Of a stretch of 64,000 nt of DNA, positions 47,851-56,614 are shown one piece after another; positions within the stretch are counted from its first letter, which is position 1; every line of letters begins with the position of its first letter. The notes beneath the pieces are model-generated. The model saw only the letters and a program-made list of their open reading frames with translations, did not search any database and was not told where the DNA came from. Made by a program: the position numbers and the translations under genes. This DNA is from Paraburkholderia sp. BL9I2N2. GTDB taxonomy: Bacteria; Pseudomonadota; Gammaproteobacteria; Burkholderiales; Burkholderiaceae. The stretch lies in the NCBI RefSeq assembly GCF_004339745.1, contig NZ_SMGP01000006.1, positions 310,001-374,000 of the forward strand. The letters are read 5' to 3'.

Positions 47851-48490
47851 TATCCAACACGGCGAACTGATCGAGCGCTACAACGCCAACGAGCGCAGCA
47901 ACCACTGGGTCACCGCGATCAGCTTCGTGCTGCTCGCGCTGTCCGGGCTCGCGATGTTCCATCCGGCGATGTTCTGGCTGTCCGCGCTGTTCGGCGGCGG
48001 CCAGTGGATGCGGATCCTCCACCCCTTCATCGGGGTGGTGATGTTCGTTTCCTTTGCGGGTCTGGTGTGGCGCTTCTGGCATCACAACCTCATCGATCGC
48101 GGTGATATCCAGTGGCTCACGCAGATCGGCGATGTGCTGACCAATCGCGAGGACAAGCTGCCCGAAGTCGGTCAATATAACGCCGGCCAGAAGATGCTGT
48201 TTTTTACGTTGCTCCCCTGCATGGTGGCGTTGATGCTGACCGGCATCGTGGTCTGGCGGCGCTACTTCTCGGCGTACTTTCCGATCGACATCATCCGCTT
48301 TTCGGTCCTGATTCACGCGGCGGCGGCCTTCGTGCTGATCGCGGGGATCATTGTCCATATCTACGCGGCGATCTGGATCAAAGGCACGATGGGCGCGATG
48401 CTGCATGGCACCGTGACGCCCGGTTGGGCGCGCAGGCATCATCCGCGCTGGTTCCGAGCCATTATCAAATCGTCAACGCGTAACCACTAG
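47837..48490 (+). CDS. fdnI: Formate dehydrogenase N, cytochrome b556 gamma subunit
   Basis: 217 aa from the ATG at 47837 (AAGGAG upstream, inside the fdnH end). Four membrane helices with heme-b histidines in RSNHWVTAISFVLLALSGLA, RILHPFIGVVMF and IHAAAAFVLIAGIIVHIYAAI. It carries electrons to quinone on the cytoplasmic side, completing the redox loop. Ends with a basic tail ARRHHPRWFRAII. Confidence 0.95.
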   Translation: MSKHDIQHGELIERYNANERSNHWVTAISFVLLALSGLAMFHPAMFWLSALFGGGQWMRILHPFIGVVMFVSFAGLVWRFWHHNLIDRGDIQWLTQIGDVLTNREDKLPEVGQYNAGQKMLFFTLLPCMVALMLTGIVVWRRYFSAYFPIDIIRFSVLIHAAAAFVLIAGIIVHIYAAIWIKGTMGAMLHGTVTPGWARRHHPRWFRAIIKSSTRNH

Positions 48491-48600
48491 CACGGGGCCT
48501 TGGACACCGGGCGTTATGCGCGGCGTCCGAGCCGACGACACGATCCACCGCGGGCCGACACCAGAATGGATGGCGACCTGCCTTTTTTGCGAGGGTTAAT

Positions 48601-49539
48601 GTGCAAACCTTTCTCGAACCTCGCGAGATCCTGACGCTCGATCGCTCGGCAATTCCTCGAATACGGCTGCCGCGGCGCGGCGAGCTATTCGCCGGGCGCG
48701 CGCAGCGTCTGCGCACGCTGGCGACGGAGAGCCATCCTATCGGCGACTACCTGCGACTGATGGCCGACCTGGCACAAGCCCAACACGAGATACTCGCCCG
48801 ATTCACCGCGCGTGCGGTCGATCCTTCGTCGATTGCGCGTGCCCAGCAACACTCGATGCCTATCCTGCCGGCACGCACAGGCGAGCGTGATCCGGCCTGG
48901 CGGGAGGTCCTGGAATCGCTGCTGTCGCGCCTCGAAGCGAGCAGCGAGATCGCACCGCCGCTCGCCGCAGCGGTCGCGCGGCTGCGAGCACTCGATGACA
49001 GCGCGCTTGAACGCGAGGCCGATGCACTGCTCAGGCCGGGCGGCGAAGTTCTCGATAATGCGGGCGGGCCGTTTATCATGGCGGCGCTGCAAGTGCTCTG
49101 GACCGATCAGGCAAGCCGCTTGACGGTGGACCAGGTGCCCTACCTCGACACGGTCGGCCTGTGCCCTGTCTGCGGTTCGCACCCGGTCGCGAGCGTGGTG
49201 CGCGTGGGCGGGGCCAACCAGGGTTACCGGTTCGTCGCGTGCGGGCTGTGCGGTACCGAATCGCACGTGGTGCGCGTCAAGTGCACGCACTGCGACTCGA
49301 CGCAGGGCATCGCCTACCACGCGATCGACGGCCGTCCGGACTGGGCCAAGGCCGAGTCATGCGAAGCGTGTCACACCTACCGAAAGATCTTCTATCAGGA
49401 CAAGGAATTCGGCGTCGAACCGTTCGCCGACGACCTCGTGAGCCTGCCGCTCGACCTGTTAGTGAACGAAGCCGGCTATCGCCGGCCCGCGCCGCACCCC
49501 TTCTTGTGGCCGGCTGCCGGGCAGGACGACGACGCATGA
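48601..49539 (+). CDS. fdhE: Formate dehydrogenase accessory protein FdhE
   Basis: 312 aa, GTG start at 48601 with GAGGG upstream. Family signature: rubredoxin-like zinc/iron cysteines in LCPVCGSHPVASVV, VACGLCGTESHVVRVKCTHC and KAESCEACHTYRKIFYQDKE. FdhE is needed for maturation of the Tat-exported formate dehydrogenases. Its place after fdnGHI makes this a self-contained module apart from the selenocysteine machinery and fdhD, which are not in the window. Confidence 0.94.
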   Translation: MQTFLEPREILTLDRSAIPRIRLPRRGELFAGRAQRLRTLATESHPIGDYLRLMADLAQAQHEILARFTARAVDPSSIARAQQHSMPILPARTGERDPAWREVLESLLSRLEASSEIAPPLAAAVARLRALDDSALEREADALLRPGGEVLDNAGGPFIMAALQVLWTDQASRLTVDQVPYLDTVGLCPVCGSHPVASVVRVGGANQGYRFVACGLCGTESHVVRVKCTHCDSTQGIAYHAIDGRPDWAKAESCEACHTYRKIFYQDKEFGVEPFADDLVSLPLDLLVNEAGYRRPAPHPFLWPAAGQDDDA

Positions 49540-49836
49540 GCAAGGCCGGCTAGCAGCAGCCCGCACCGGTGCTGGCGGGATGCGAGAGGCGCGCGGCGCA
49601 AATGCTGGGCCACCAGACCAGGGACGCAGTCGGTCAAGGGCGCGCTCTGGCTGATCCGGCGGGGGCTAGTGGTCCGTGTGCATCCATCGACACCGATCGT
49701 TGGCAATTCTTTGAACCGCGCGATGTGCGCCGTAGCGGTGCTTTCTGGTGTCCGGCATGGCATCGGTGCAATATTTCGCGCCGCTACAGTCTCGTTACTG
49801 TCTGAGGACATGCCGGTAATACAAGGAGCTTCATGG

Positions 49837-50268
49837 ATGAAGTATGAAAGTGCTCTACAAAAGAGCATCAGGAAGTGGCTTGATCAGTTGATGGAGATGG
49901 CGGAACTGCTCGGCTTGCTGGTCATCGGCATTGCAACCGCGCTGGCGATGGGCTATCTGGTCTGGAAGATGGCGCACTCCGATGGCGTCACGCTGACCGA
50001 TCTGCTGTTGATGTTTCTATACCTTGAAGTATTCGCGATGGTCGGGCAATACTTGAAAGCGGGACAATTGCCAGTGCGCTTTCCGCTTTACATTGCCATG
50101 GTCTCGATCGCGCGGGACCTGATCCTGCGCGCGGGCGGGAATACCGAATTGCATCTTGTCGCGTCGGCCGGGGCAATCGTGCTACTGGCGGTGGGTGTGC
50201 TGCTGCTCCGCTACGGGCAGTATAGGTATCCGAACAACCGACCGGGCGAGCGAGACGATAGTGCCTAA
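49837..50268 (+). CDS. PsiE-family membrane protein
   Basis: 143 aa from the ATG at 49837 (AAGGAG 13 bp upstream). Four predicted helices (MAELLGLLVIGIATALAMGY; TDLLLMFLYLEVFAMVGQYL; IAMVSIARDLIL; LVASAGAIVLLAVGVLLLRY) with the PsiE-family LEVFAMVGQY and RDLIL motifs. PsiE was named for phosphate-starvation induction; its function is unknown. It lies about 300 bp after fdhE; that gap has no supported gene. Confidence 0.85.
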   Translation: MKYESALQKSIRKWLDQLMEMAELLGLLVIGIATALAMGYLVWKMAHSDGVTLTDLLLMFLYLEVFAMVGQYLKAGQLPVRFPLYIAMVSIARDLILRAGGNTELHLVASAGAIVLLAVGVLLLRYGQYRYPNNRPGERDDSA

Positions 50269-50686
50269 TGAGCTCTCGCTGAGCGCTGGCGCCTGATCGT
50301 GCGGTCGGGTGGCGGCGCATTGCTACGCTGCCGCCACATAGGAACGGAGCGTGCGACTTGCACCGCTCCGCTCGAGCCTTTCGAAGCCCCATGATACCCA
50401 CCGGTGTCCGATCTGAGAATCCGCGGACGCGGGCAATGCCAAGGCAGTCCGGATCCAGTAGCTGCGTTATGCGAAAGTCACAAACCTCGTGTGATAATCG
50501 CGTGGCTCGTATGGCTTCACAGCCGCCGGGCTTTCACCATTTGCGGGAGTCGTTGTTGCAGGTCTGCATGCGACGGATGCGCCTGGGGGCCACTTGCTGG
50601 ACCCGGACAGGTTCGCGCCATCGGCGCGACCGCGCATCGACATGGCGAGGCAACGTTCCAGCCCATATAGCACGGGAGCCCCATCG
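50269..50686. other. Intergenic before the ACAD operon
   Basis: About 420 bp. A hairpin (GTGGCGGC 50309-50316 with GCCGCCAC 50330-50337, 13-nt loop, no T-tract) may stop psiE transcription. The rest presumably holds the promoter of the next operon; no motif stands out. Confidence 0.45.
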
Positions 50687-51805
50687 ATGGCGCATATCGA
50701 CGCGCTGAATCGTATCGTCAGCACCGTAATTTCCCCCGTCTCCCGCGATATCGACCAACTCGCCAACTTTCCACGCGCTGCGCTCGATGCGCTTGGCCAG
50801 TCCGGTCTGCTGGGCCTTTTCAGCGCACCCGAAGTGGGCGGCATGGGGCTCGGACTGGATGAAGCTTCCCAGGTGGTCGAGTGCATCGCGCAGGAATGTC
50901 CGTCGACAGCGATGGTTCTGACCATGCACTACGTGGGAAGCGTGCTGATCGAAAAGTACGGCCCCGTGGACGTGCGCCGCGCGATAGCCGAAGGCCGGCA
51001 CCTGACGACACTCGCATGGTCCGAACCCGGCTCGCGAAGCCACTTCTGGGCGCCGCTTGGCACCGCCCGGCCCGACGGCAACGGCGTCGTGCTTAACGGC
51101 AGCAAGAGCATGGTCACGTCGGCCGGAGAAGCCGATTCGTACATCTGGTCGTCGCGACCGATAGCCGGCGTCGAGAGCGCGAGTACGCTGTGGCTGGTCG
51201 ACACCCGCCTCGCAGGGCTGTCCAGCCCGCAGCCGTTCGACGGGCTCGGCCTGCGTGGCAACGCGTCCGCCCCCGTGCGCGCGGAAAACGTCACGGTGCC
51301 GGCCACCGCGATGATCGGTACGGACGGTACAGGCGGCGACGTCATGCACAGCGACGCTCTGCCGGTCTTCGCGACGCTGTCGGCGTCGGTGTCGATCGGT
51401 CTCATGGAAGGCGCGCTGCAGCGTGCGGTAACGCACGTCACCAGCAGCCGCTTTGCCGAAAGCGGCAGCACGCTCGCCGAGTTGCCCACGGTGCGCGCGT
51501 ACCTGGCCCGCGCGCGCATTCGCGCGAGCCAGGCCCGCACGCTGCGTGACGATACGCTCGCTGCCGTGAAAGACGGCCGTGTCGACACACTGCAACGCGT
51601 GCTCGAAGGAAAGGCTGCGGCTGGCGAAGCCGCGCTCGAAGTCACCGACATCGCGATGCGCGTGTGCGGCGGCGCGGCCTTCCGCAAGGAAGCCGGCATC
51701 GAGCGCCTGTTCCGCGATGCTCGTGCTGCCTCCGTGATGGCGCCCACATCGGACGTACTGTACGACCTGATTGGCCGCCTGATGTGTGACATGCCGCTGG
51801 CCTGA
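50687..51805 (+). CDS. Acyl-CoA dehydrogenase-family flavoprotein
   Basis: 372 aa from the ATG at 50687 (GGGAG about 11 bp upstream; the longer frame upstream is unsupported). ACAD fold: GQSGLLGLFSAPEVGGMGLG, LTTLAWSEPGSRSHFWAP (FAD-binding LA.SEPG), GVVLNGSKSMVTSAGEADSY, LRGNASAPVRAENVTVPATA, and C-terminal four-helix bundle with ITDIAMRVCGGAAFRKEAGI-like end. It may act as a true dehydrogenase or as a two-component flavin monooxygenase of the DszC/SfnC class. First gene of a three-gene operon with the next two. Confidence 0.88.
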   Translation: MAHIDALNRIVSTVISPVSRDIDQLANFPRAALDALGQSGLLGLFSAPEVGGMGLGLDEASQVVECIAQECPSTAMVLTMHYVGSVLIEKYGPVDVRRAIAEGRHLTTLAWSEPGSRSHFWAPLGTARPDGNGVVLNGSKSMVTSAGEADSYIWSSRPIAGVESASTLWLVDTRLAGLSSPQPFDGLGLRGNASAPVRAENVTVPATAMIGTDGTGGDVMHSDALPVFATLSASVSIGLMEGALQRAVTHVTSSRFAESGSTLAELPTVRAYLARARIRASQARTLRDDTLAAVKDGRVDTLQRVLEGKAAAGEAALEVTDIAMRVCGGAAFRKEAGIERLFRDARAASVMAPTSDVLYDLIGRLMCDMPLA

Positions 51806-51843
51806 GCGCTGAACGACAAACCCGAAACTTTGGAAATAGCGCC

Positions 51844-52710
51844 ATGACTACGCAAGAACCTCTGATGCTCGGCGCAGTTGCCTACGCACCGAAGGTCGTC
51901 ACGATCTGGGAAGGCTTCCGCGCCTGGTTTGCCGAACGCGGTCTTGCGTTCGACTTTCTGCTGTACTCGAACTACGAACGACAGGTCGAAGCACAGTTCG
52001 CCGGCGACATCGCGCTGGCCTGGAACTCACCGCTCGCGTGGGTGCGTGCCGAACGCATGGCGCGAACGCGCGGCGAAACGGTGAGCGCGCTTGCAATGCG
52101 CGACACGGATATCGATCTGCACTCGGTGCTGGTCGTGCCGACGGCGAGCGCGGTGCAGGAACTGGCCGAACTGCGCGGCAAGACAATAGGTTTCGGCGCC
52201 ATCGATTCGCCGCAGGCCACGCTGATTCCACTGGACCATCTGCGTCACACGGGCGGCCTTGTCGCCGGGCGCGACTATGAAGCGCGCCGGTTCGACGTGC
52301 TGGCCGGCAAGCACGGCGATCACATCGGCGGCGAGCGTGACGCTGCCAATGCGCTGGTACGCGGCGAGATCGACGCGACGTGGATGGTGGCGGCGAACTA
52401 CCGGGGCTTTGCAAATGAGGGTACCTTGCCGACGGGCGGCACGCGCATCGTCGCCACGACCGGGGCATTCGACCACTGCAACATGACCGTGAGCCCAGGA
52501 GCGCCTCAAGAGGCTGTGCGCCGCTTCGGCGAAATCCTGCTCGCGATGGGCTGGAACGATCCAGCCGTGCGCCCGCTGCTCGACCTGGAAGGGCTGAAGG
52601 TATGGAAGCCCGGCCGTGCGAGCGGCTATGCACTGCTGGACCGGGCCGTTACGGAAGAAGGCTTCTATGACGAACAAGGCCGTATTGTCGAGCGCGACTA
52701 TCGATATTGA
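51844..52710 (+). CDS. PhnD/SsuA-like periplasmic-binding-protein fold without signal peptide
   Basis: 288 aa, ATG at 51844. Type 2 periplasmic binding fold: MLGAVAYAPKVVTIWEGFRA, FAGDIALAWNSPLAWVRAER, LRGKTIGFGAIDSPQATLIP (hallmark of PhnD/phosphonate-binding proteins) and AANALVRGEIDATWMVAANY. It lacks any secretion signal, so it should be cytoplasmic, like the PBP-fold enzymes Thi5/NMT1 or MqnA/MqnD. No ABC permease or ATPase genes accompany it. It may bind or convert the operon's substrate (inference). Confidence 0.85.
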   Translation: MTTQEPLMLGAVAYAPKVVTIWEGFRAWFAERGLAFDFLLYSNYERQVEAQFAGDIALAWNSPLAWVRAERMARTRGETVSALAMRDTDIDLHSVLVVPTASAVQELAELRGKTIGFGAIDSPQATLIPLDHLRHTGGLVAGRDYEARRFDVLAGKHGDHIGGERDAANALVRGEIDATWMVAANYRGFANEGTLPTGGTRIVATTGAFDHCNMTVSPGAPQEAVRRFGEILLAMGWNDPAVRPLLDLEGLKVWKPGRASGYALLDRAVTEEGFYDEQGRIVERDYRY

Positions 52711-53899
52711 GGCGCTCGGCTTCGACGCCGGTGCGCATCTGCCGGTCAGGCACGCGCTGACGTCGCTCGCGCCCGGCGAGGAGCTGCGCGTAACGGGAAC
52801 CGCGCCGGGCTGGGAAGTGCAACTGGACGAATGGTGCCGCAGCCAGGGACATGCGTTGCGTTGGGAAGCCGGCGCGGCGCGTCAGGGCGAGCGCCGCTTC
52901 GCATGCATAGAACGCGGCGCCGAATACGGGCGTTGGCGTGGGGCGTCGCATACCGGGCATAGTGACCCGCGCGCACCGGATGCGCTCGCCGTGCGTGCCG
53001 CACGCGGCTGGGGACTCGCCGCACGGGGCGCGCACGTCGAGACCGGTTCGCCCGCGTTCGCATTCCGGCTCGATTGCAAGGATGAAGTCTGGGCGGACAA
53101 CGCGGCCGAGTTCTATAAGCAGGCGGCCGCAGCGCAATGGAACCCCGACGAGGCGATCGACTGGGATGTGCCATTCGACAATCCGCCGCCCGTCGAGGCC
53201 GCGGTCGTGCAGATCATGACTTATATGGTCGAGAACGAAAACGCGGCGCTCGTCGTGCCGGCGCGGTTTCTCGGTCAATTGCATCCGCGCTACCGCGAAC
53301 TTCAGGCCGCCCTTGCGATTCAGATAGCGGACGAAGCACGGCACGTCGAAGTGTTCACGCGCCGCATTCGGCATAAAGGCCACGAACCTCTGCTGTCGAC
53401 GGCGGGAGGGCAAACCTCGCTGAAGAGCCTGCTGGACGAGCCGGATTTTTCCGTTGCGAGCTTCCTGCTATCGGTACTCGGTGAAGGTACGTTCGTTACG
53501 CTTCTGCAGTTCCTCCAGACTGACGGTCCTGACCCACTTACGCGTCAGATCGCGCGTCTTCTCGTACGGGATGAAGCACGCCATGTCGCGCTTGGCATGT
53601 CTCATCTGCTGTACCGTGTCGCGCGAGAACCGGAGCTTCGGGTGCGGCTTGCACAGGCGATCGAACATCGTCATGACGCGCTGGCCGCCGCGGGGGGCCT
53701 TAACGAAGAAGTATTCGATGCGCTCATACTTGTTGCAGCCCGAGAACTGACACCGGGCGCCGCCGCGCACGGCTACGCGCGGGTGCAGCAGTTGCTGCGC
53801 GATATGGCCGACGGCCGCTATACCCGGCTCGTGCGCCTCGGCTTCGAACGAGCTCAGGCGCAGGAGCTTGCGTCACTGCACACGCGGAACTTCATGTAG
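52667..53899 (+). CDS. Two-domain protein: TusA-like domain + ferritin-like di-iron domain
   Basis: 410 aa from the ATG at 52667, overlapping the previous gene by 44 bp. Residues about 18-72 resemble a TusA/SirA-like fold (HLPVRHALTSLAPGEELRVT) but lack the catalytic CPxP cysteine. Residues about 170-400 form a ferritin-like four-helix bundle with two ExxH pairs: Glu189/191 (YMVENENAAL), Glu223-His226 (ADEARHVEVF), Glu273 (LGEGTFVTLL) and Glu303-His306 (RDEARHVALG). This is a complete carboxylate-bridged di-iron site, as in N-oxygenases and hydroxylases. Reaction unknown; context implies an oxidation coupled to the flavoprotein. Confidence 0.85.
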   Translation: MTNKAVLSSATIDIEALGFDAGAHLPVRHALTSLAPGEELRVTGTAPGWEVQLDEWCRSQGHALRWEAGAARQGERRFACIERGAEYGRWRGASHTGHSDPRAPDALAVRAARGWGLAARGAHVETGSPAFAFRLDCKDEVWADNAAEFYKQAAAAQWNPDEAIDWDVPFDNPPPVEAAVVQIMTYMVENENAALVVPARFLGQLHPRYRELQAALAIQIADEARHVEVFTRRIRHKGHEPLLSTAGGQTSLKSLLDEPDFSVASFLLSVLGEGTFVTLLQFLQTDGPDPLTRQIARLLVRDEARHVALGMSHLLYRVAREPELRVRLAQAIEHRHDALAAAGGLNEEVFDALILVAARELTPGAAAHGYARVQQLLRDMADGRYTRLVRLGFERAQAQELASLHTRNFM

Positions 53900-54289
53900 T
53901 TTCTTGCTTGCCAATCCCCGTGCCGCGTGCGTTGCCATCCTGCCTGGAGGTCTGGCGCCGAGACGTTGAGCGACACGCTCGCCCATCAGGATGGGCCTCC
54001 GGCATTGTGAAATTCAAAGTGGCTCCTGCAAGGTTCGAAGACTCAACGCGGGCACTATGGAAGTTCGAGCATGCAACGAGTCCGTCGACACCGTCCGAGC
54101 GGAAGGCCAAAACATCATTGGTGAATGTCTCGTGTTGGTCCGGGACCGGACGGTCGCAAAATCTGTTTGAGTGGCTCGAGCTGGCCGAGGGTGTGTGGAA
54201 ACTGTTTTCTTATCGCTGAAGGCGAGTTCGCCAGCCTGGCTAATCGGGATTGGTAGATCGGGTTCGCACTAACGTAACTTCGCAAGTGC
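53900..54289. other. Intergenic, no supported gene
   Basis: About 390 bp with two short opposing frames (53908-54219 plus, 53892-54110 minus), neither with family resemblance. Confidence 0.45.
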
Positions 54290-54313
54290 AAAAAAAAGCC
54301 CCTCAGGGCCTTA
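54290..54313 (-). terminator. Terminator-like hairpin after the IS1182 remnant
   Basis: On the minus strand AAGGCCC-TGA-GGGGCTT is followed by a run of T residues; one mismatch in the stem. Fits an intrinsic terminator or the IS end. Confidence 0.5.
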
Positions 54314-54841
54314 GGTTTCAGCCATCCTCATCGCCTTTATTGTCGCGCCAACCCCAAGTATATTCATGACGCGCTTCAGGTTGTAGGCCAATACCTGAAG
54401 ACTCATTTCAGTGCTCACCCTCCCGAGCGTCCGGGTCAGGAAGTGCGTGGCACCCATCCAGTGCTTGAGCGTACCAAATACATGCTCAACGGTACTCCTG
54501 CGGAGGGTCATTGCATCTGGCTTCCGCTCGAGCCGACGCTGCATGGCTTCCAGTATGTGTTCGTGCTCCCATCGTCGGATGCGACGATAGTCGCTGGGAG
54601 AACATCTCTCCTTGAGATGGCAACGCGGGCAGGCACTGGGCCAGTAGGCCTGCAGAGTCATGTCATGCTCAACGGTTGTGAATCGACGAATTGCACGCTC
54701 GCCAGCAGGGCATCGATATTCGTCGTTCCTCGCAACGTAGACGAAGTCTCGCTTGGTAAAGAGACCCAACAGCTCGCCTTGCGGCTCATTGAGACGGTGA
54801 TGCCGCGTGCGGGAGGACCTTGCGGTACTCGTTTGCCGCAT
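54311..54841 (-). pseudogene. IS1182-family transposase, C-terminal fragment
   Basis: About 176 codons. GLFTKRDFVYVARNDEYRCP, ACPRCHLKERCSPSDYRRIR (zinc-like cysteines), RRSTVEHVFGTLKHWMGATH (catalytic Glu region) and TEMSLQVLAYNLKRVMNILG are the C-terminal half of IS1182 transposases. The N-terminal half with the first Asp residues is missing. Confidence 0.85.
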
Positions 54842-54913
54842 GCAAGTACGCCGCGCCGAATATACACATGCGTCGTTTTATCGTCGTAGGAGGAGAGGCA
54901 GGGGGGCTGCAGC

Positions 54914-55231
54914 TTCCTGGATGCATCGAGGTATCCAAACGTATGAGCGCGCTATGCTCGCGGAGGACCGCAGTGACCGTTCGTAGAATGGTTTTCTTTG
55001 GGTCGTCCGTCTACCCTGCTTCCATGGAGTTCGCGATTTCATTTGTGTGGTAGGCATATTAGACGTTCTGCATAACTTAATTTGTATCGATATCAACGCG
55101 TACGACGAGTACAAATTCGTCCCCTGGCTGAATAAGACCGTGCACCGCCGGACTGTTGACCTTAGCCGCATCTGTATCAAGTGAGGGCCACGATGAGCAC
55201 GAAGGCAAGAGATTTGGTCGAGCTGCACCGA
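54914..55231 (+). repeat. Dispersed small-gene repeat, copy C
   Basis: Homologous to copy A (32987-33310). First small frame 54943-55053: MSALCSRRTAVTVRRMVFFG then SSVYPASMEFAISF. The second frame has lost its ATG (ATA at about 55059) but still reads LDVLHNLICIDINAYDEYKF then VPWLNKTVHRR. The end of the repeat runs into a 40-aa frame starting at 55193. Confidence 0.6.
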
Positions 55232-55315
55232 GATGATCCGACGTCGGCAGAACTGCGGAAGATGGCCGCGAACATCATCGCCGTCGGCGTCGCAGATCAA
55301 CGCGAGGGCTGCTGA
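55193..55315 (+). CDS. Small hypothetical protein (40 aa)
   Basis: MSTKARDLVELHRDDPTSAE then LRKMAANIIAVGVADQREGC, ATG at 55193 after GAGGG. A related start (MSRNARDLVQL) exists in copy A at 33271, so it belongs to the repeat family. Its stop is 1 bp before the next ATG. Helical, no motif. Confidence 0.45.
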   Translation: MSTKARDLVELHRDDPTSAELRKMAANIIAVGVADQREGC

Positions 55316-55316
55316 C

Positions 55317-55523
55317 ATGAACGCGTTCGAAAGGTGGCGCTCCCGACCGATGCAGGTCCGTGTCCTGGATCGCTGCGATGAATGTGGCGAGTTGAAGGAA
55401 GACGTCCAGAAGCGTGTGAACTATCGGCCAAATATTACCGCCGTCTGCTGTGCGAAGTGCTTCGCCGAAATGACCGGCGATTGGAGCGGATGTGCAGCGC
55501 GGCAGGAGCCAACGATGACTTGA
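55317..55523 (+). CDS. Small hypothetical protein with paired cysteines (68 aa)
   Basis: ATG at 55317 with GAGGG upstream, right after the previous stop. RVLDRCDECGELKEDVQKRV then ITAVCCAKCFAEM gives two CxxC knuckles, a possible zinc-binding fold. Both spacing and ribosome site suggest it is translated with the 40-aa gene. No family recognised. Confidence 0.45.
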   Translation: MNAFERWRSRPMQVRVLDRCDECGELKEDVQKRVNYRPNITAVCCAKCFAEMTGDWSGCAARQEPTMT

Positions 55524-55669
55524 ATGATCGTGACTGCGGGCCTGTCCGCATTGGGGCATTCGCAGGATCATGCGGGGTCACTCCTTTGGCGATAATTCCT
55601 ATCACCATTGCGTTTGGGCGCTGAAATTCAGGGGAGGGCGGTTTGCGCTCGACACACTGGGGGTTCTTT

Positions 55670-56145
55670 GGACGACTTGCTCGATGACGATATTGCACGC
55701 GAACTGGCCGAACGGATGAAACTGTTCGTCTTCGCGACCGACCTCCCTGTAAGTCGCTTGTCGCGCGACATGGCCGAAGTCGAACGCTTCGAGACTACTG
55801 CGGGGCCGCTCACGCCGGCTGCGGCGGCAATCGTCGACGGTGCGGTGCGGATCCGGGGGAGACCTTCTTTTTTGGGAGGCTGGCGCATATCTCGCCTCGG
55901 CGATGGCCAAGGGCGGCCCGATTGCAGCAACTGAACCTTTCATCCTCATGATGAAGGACGTTCCTGGAGCGCCCTGATAGCCGGGACGGGCGACGCGTTC
56001 AAGGCCGTTTTTGCAAAATATCCGAAGGTCTATCTCGCGAAAACCAGAAAACTGCTGAAGCAATATTCAGCGGGGCGCATCGATAACGAGGATGCGCTGG
56101 CTGACAACCTTGAGCAGGCACAGAGCCTCCCGGTATCCGGATAAC
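55670..56145 (+). pseudogene. Decayed unidentified gene
   Basis: Three frames in succession look protein-like: LLDDDIARELAERMKLFVFA then TDLPVSRLSRDMAEVERFET; AYLASAMAKGGPIAATEPFI; and FKAVFAKYPKVYLAKTRKLL then KQYSAGRIDNEDALADN. Together they suggest one gene with two frameshifts. I cannot name the family. It precedes phage-like debris. Confidence 0.4.
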
Positions 56146-56165
56146 GCTGGAGGCAGAAGTACCTG

Positions 56166-56291
56166 ATGAAGTTCCTGTCGTGGGGCATGAGAAGGAAGAT
56201 GATGAAGAAGATTAGATACCCCCGCTTCACCACCATCGAGTTGTGGGTCCTCGCCATCTCCATCATCACCGCAGCTGGACTACAGAGATGA
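56166..56291 (+). CDS. Small hypothetical membrane protein (41 aa)
   Basis: MKFLSWGMRRKMMKKIRYPR then FTTIELWVLAISIITAAGLQ; basic start and one hydrophobic helix, AT-richer than the surroundings. Its stop overlaps the next start (ATGA), suggesting a phage-type gene pair. Confidence 0.35.
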   Translation: MKFLSWGMRRKMMKKIRYPRFTTIELWVLAISIITAAGLQR

Positions 56292-56540
56292 GTGTACCCG
56301 CCTATGGTCCCACCAATGCACGCATCATGATCGTAGGCGAAGCCCCGGCGAGAACGAAGTAGAGAAGGGTAGGCCCTTCGTTGGCTACTCGGGGCAACTC
56401 CTGACTACCTGTCCGGTCCAGTCCAGGCTAATACACATTACTGCTTCATCACGAAAGTGTGCAGGGAACGTCCACCTGGTAATGACATAGAGTTTGTGAA
56501 GGACCTTGCTGAACTACTTCCCCGACATGCCTACGACTGA
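56288..56540 (+). pseudogene. Phage-type uracil-DNA glycosylase remnant
   Basis: MSVPAYGPTNARIMIVGEAP, then after a 1-nt loss ENEVEKGRPFVGYSGQLL, then THYCFITKVCRERPPGNDIE: motifs of family 4/phage SPO1-like uracil-DNA glycosylases (GEAPG.E, GRPFVG.SG). Frameshifts and missing middle part make it non-functional. Points to past prophage DNA. Confidence 0.65.
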
Positions 56541-56614
56541 TCCCCCAAGCTGAGGTAGAGATGCTGTGACAGGCAACCTTTCCTCGTCTGCCGGGATCTC
56601 AAAGGATACATATC

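Noticed and set aside
49540..49836. tRNA-Sec (selC) near the formate dehydrogenase genes
   Set aside because: The gap was read for a long-variable-arm tRNA with UCA anticodon and CCA-type end; none found.
53892..54219. Opposing ORFs of 72 and 103 codons
   Set aside because: Neither has a convincing ribosome site or family similarity; they overlap each other.
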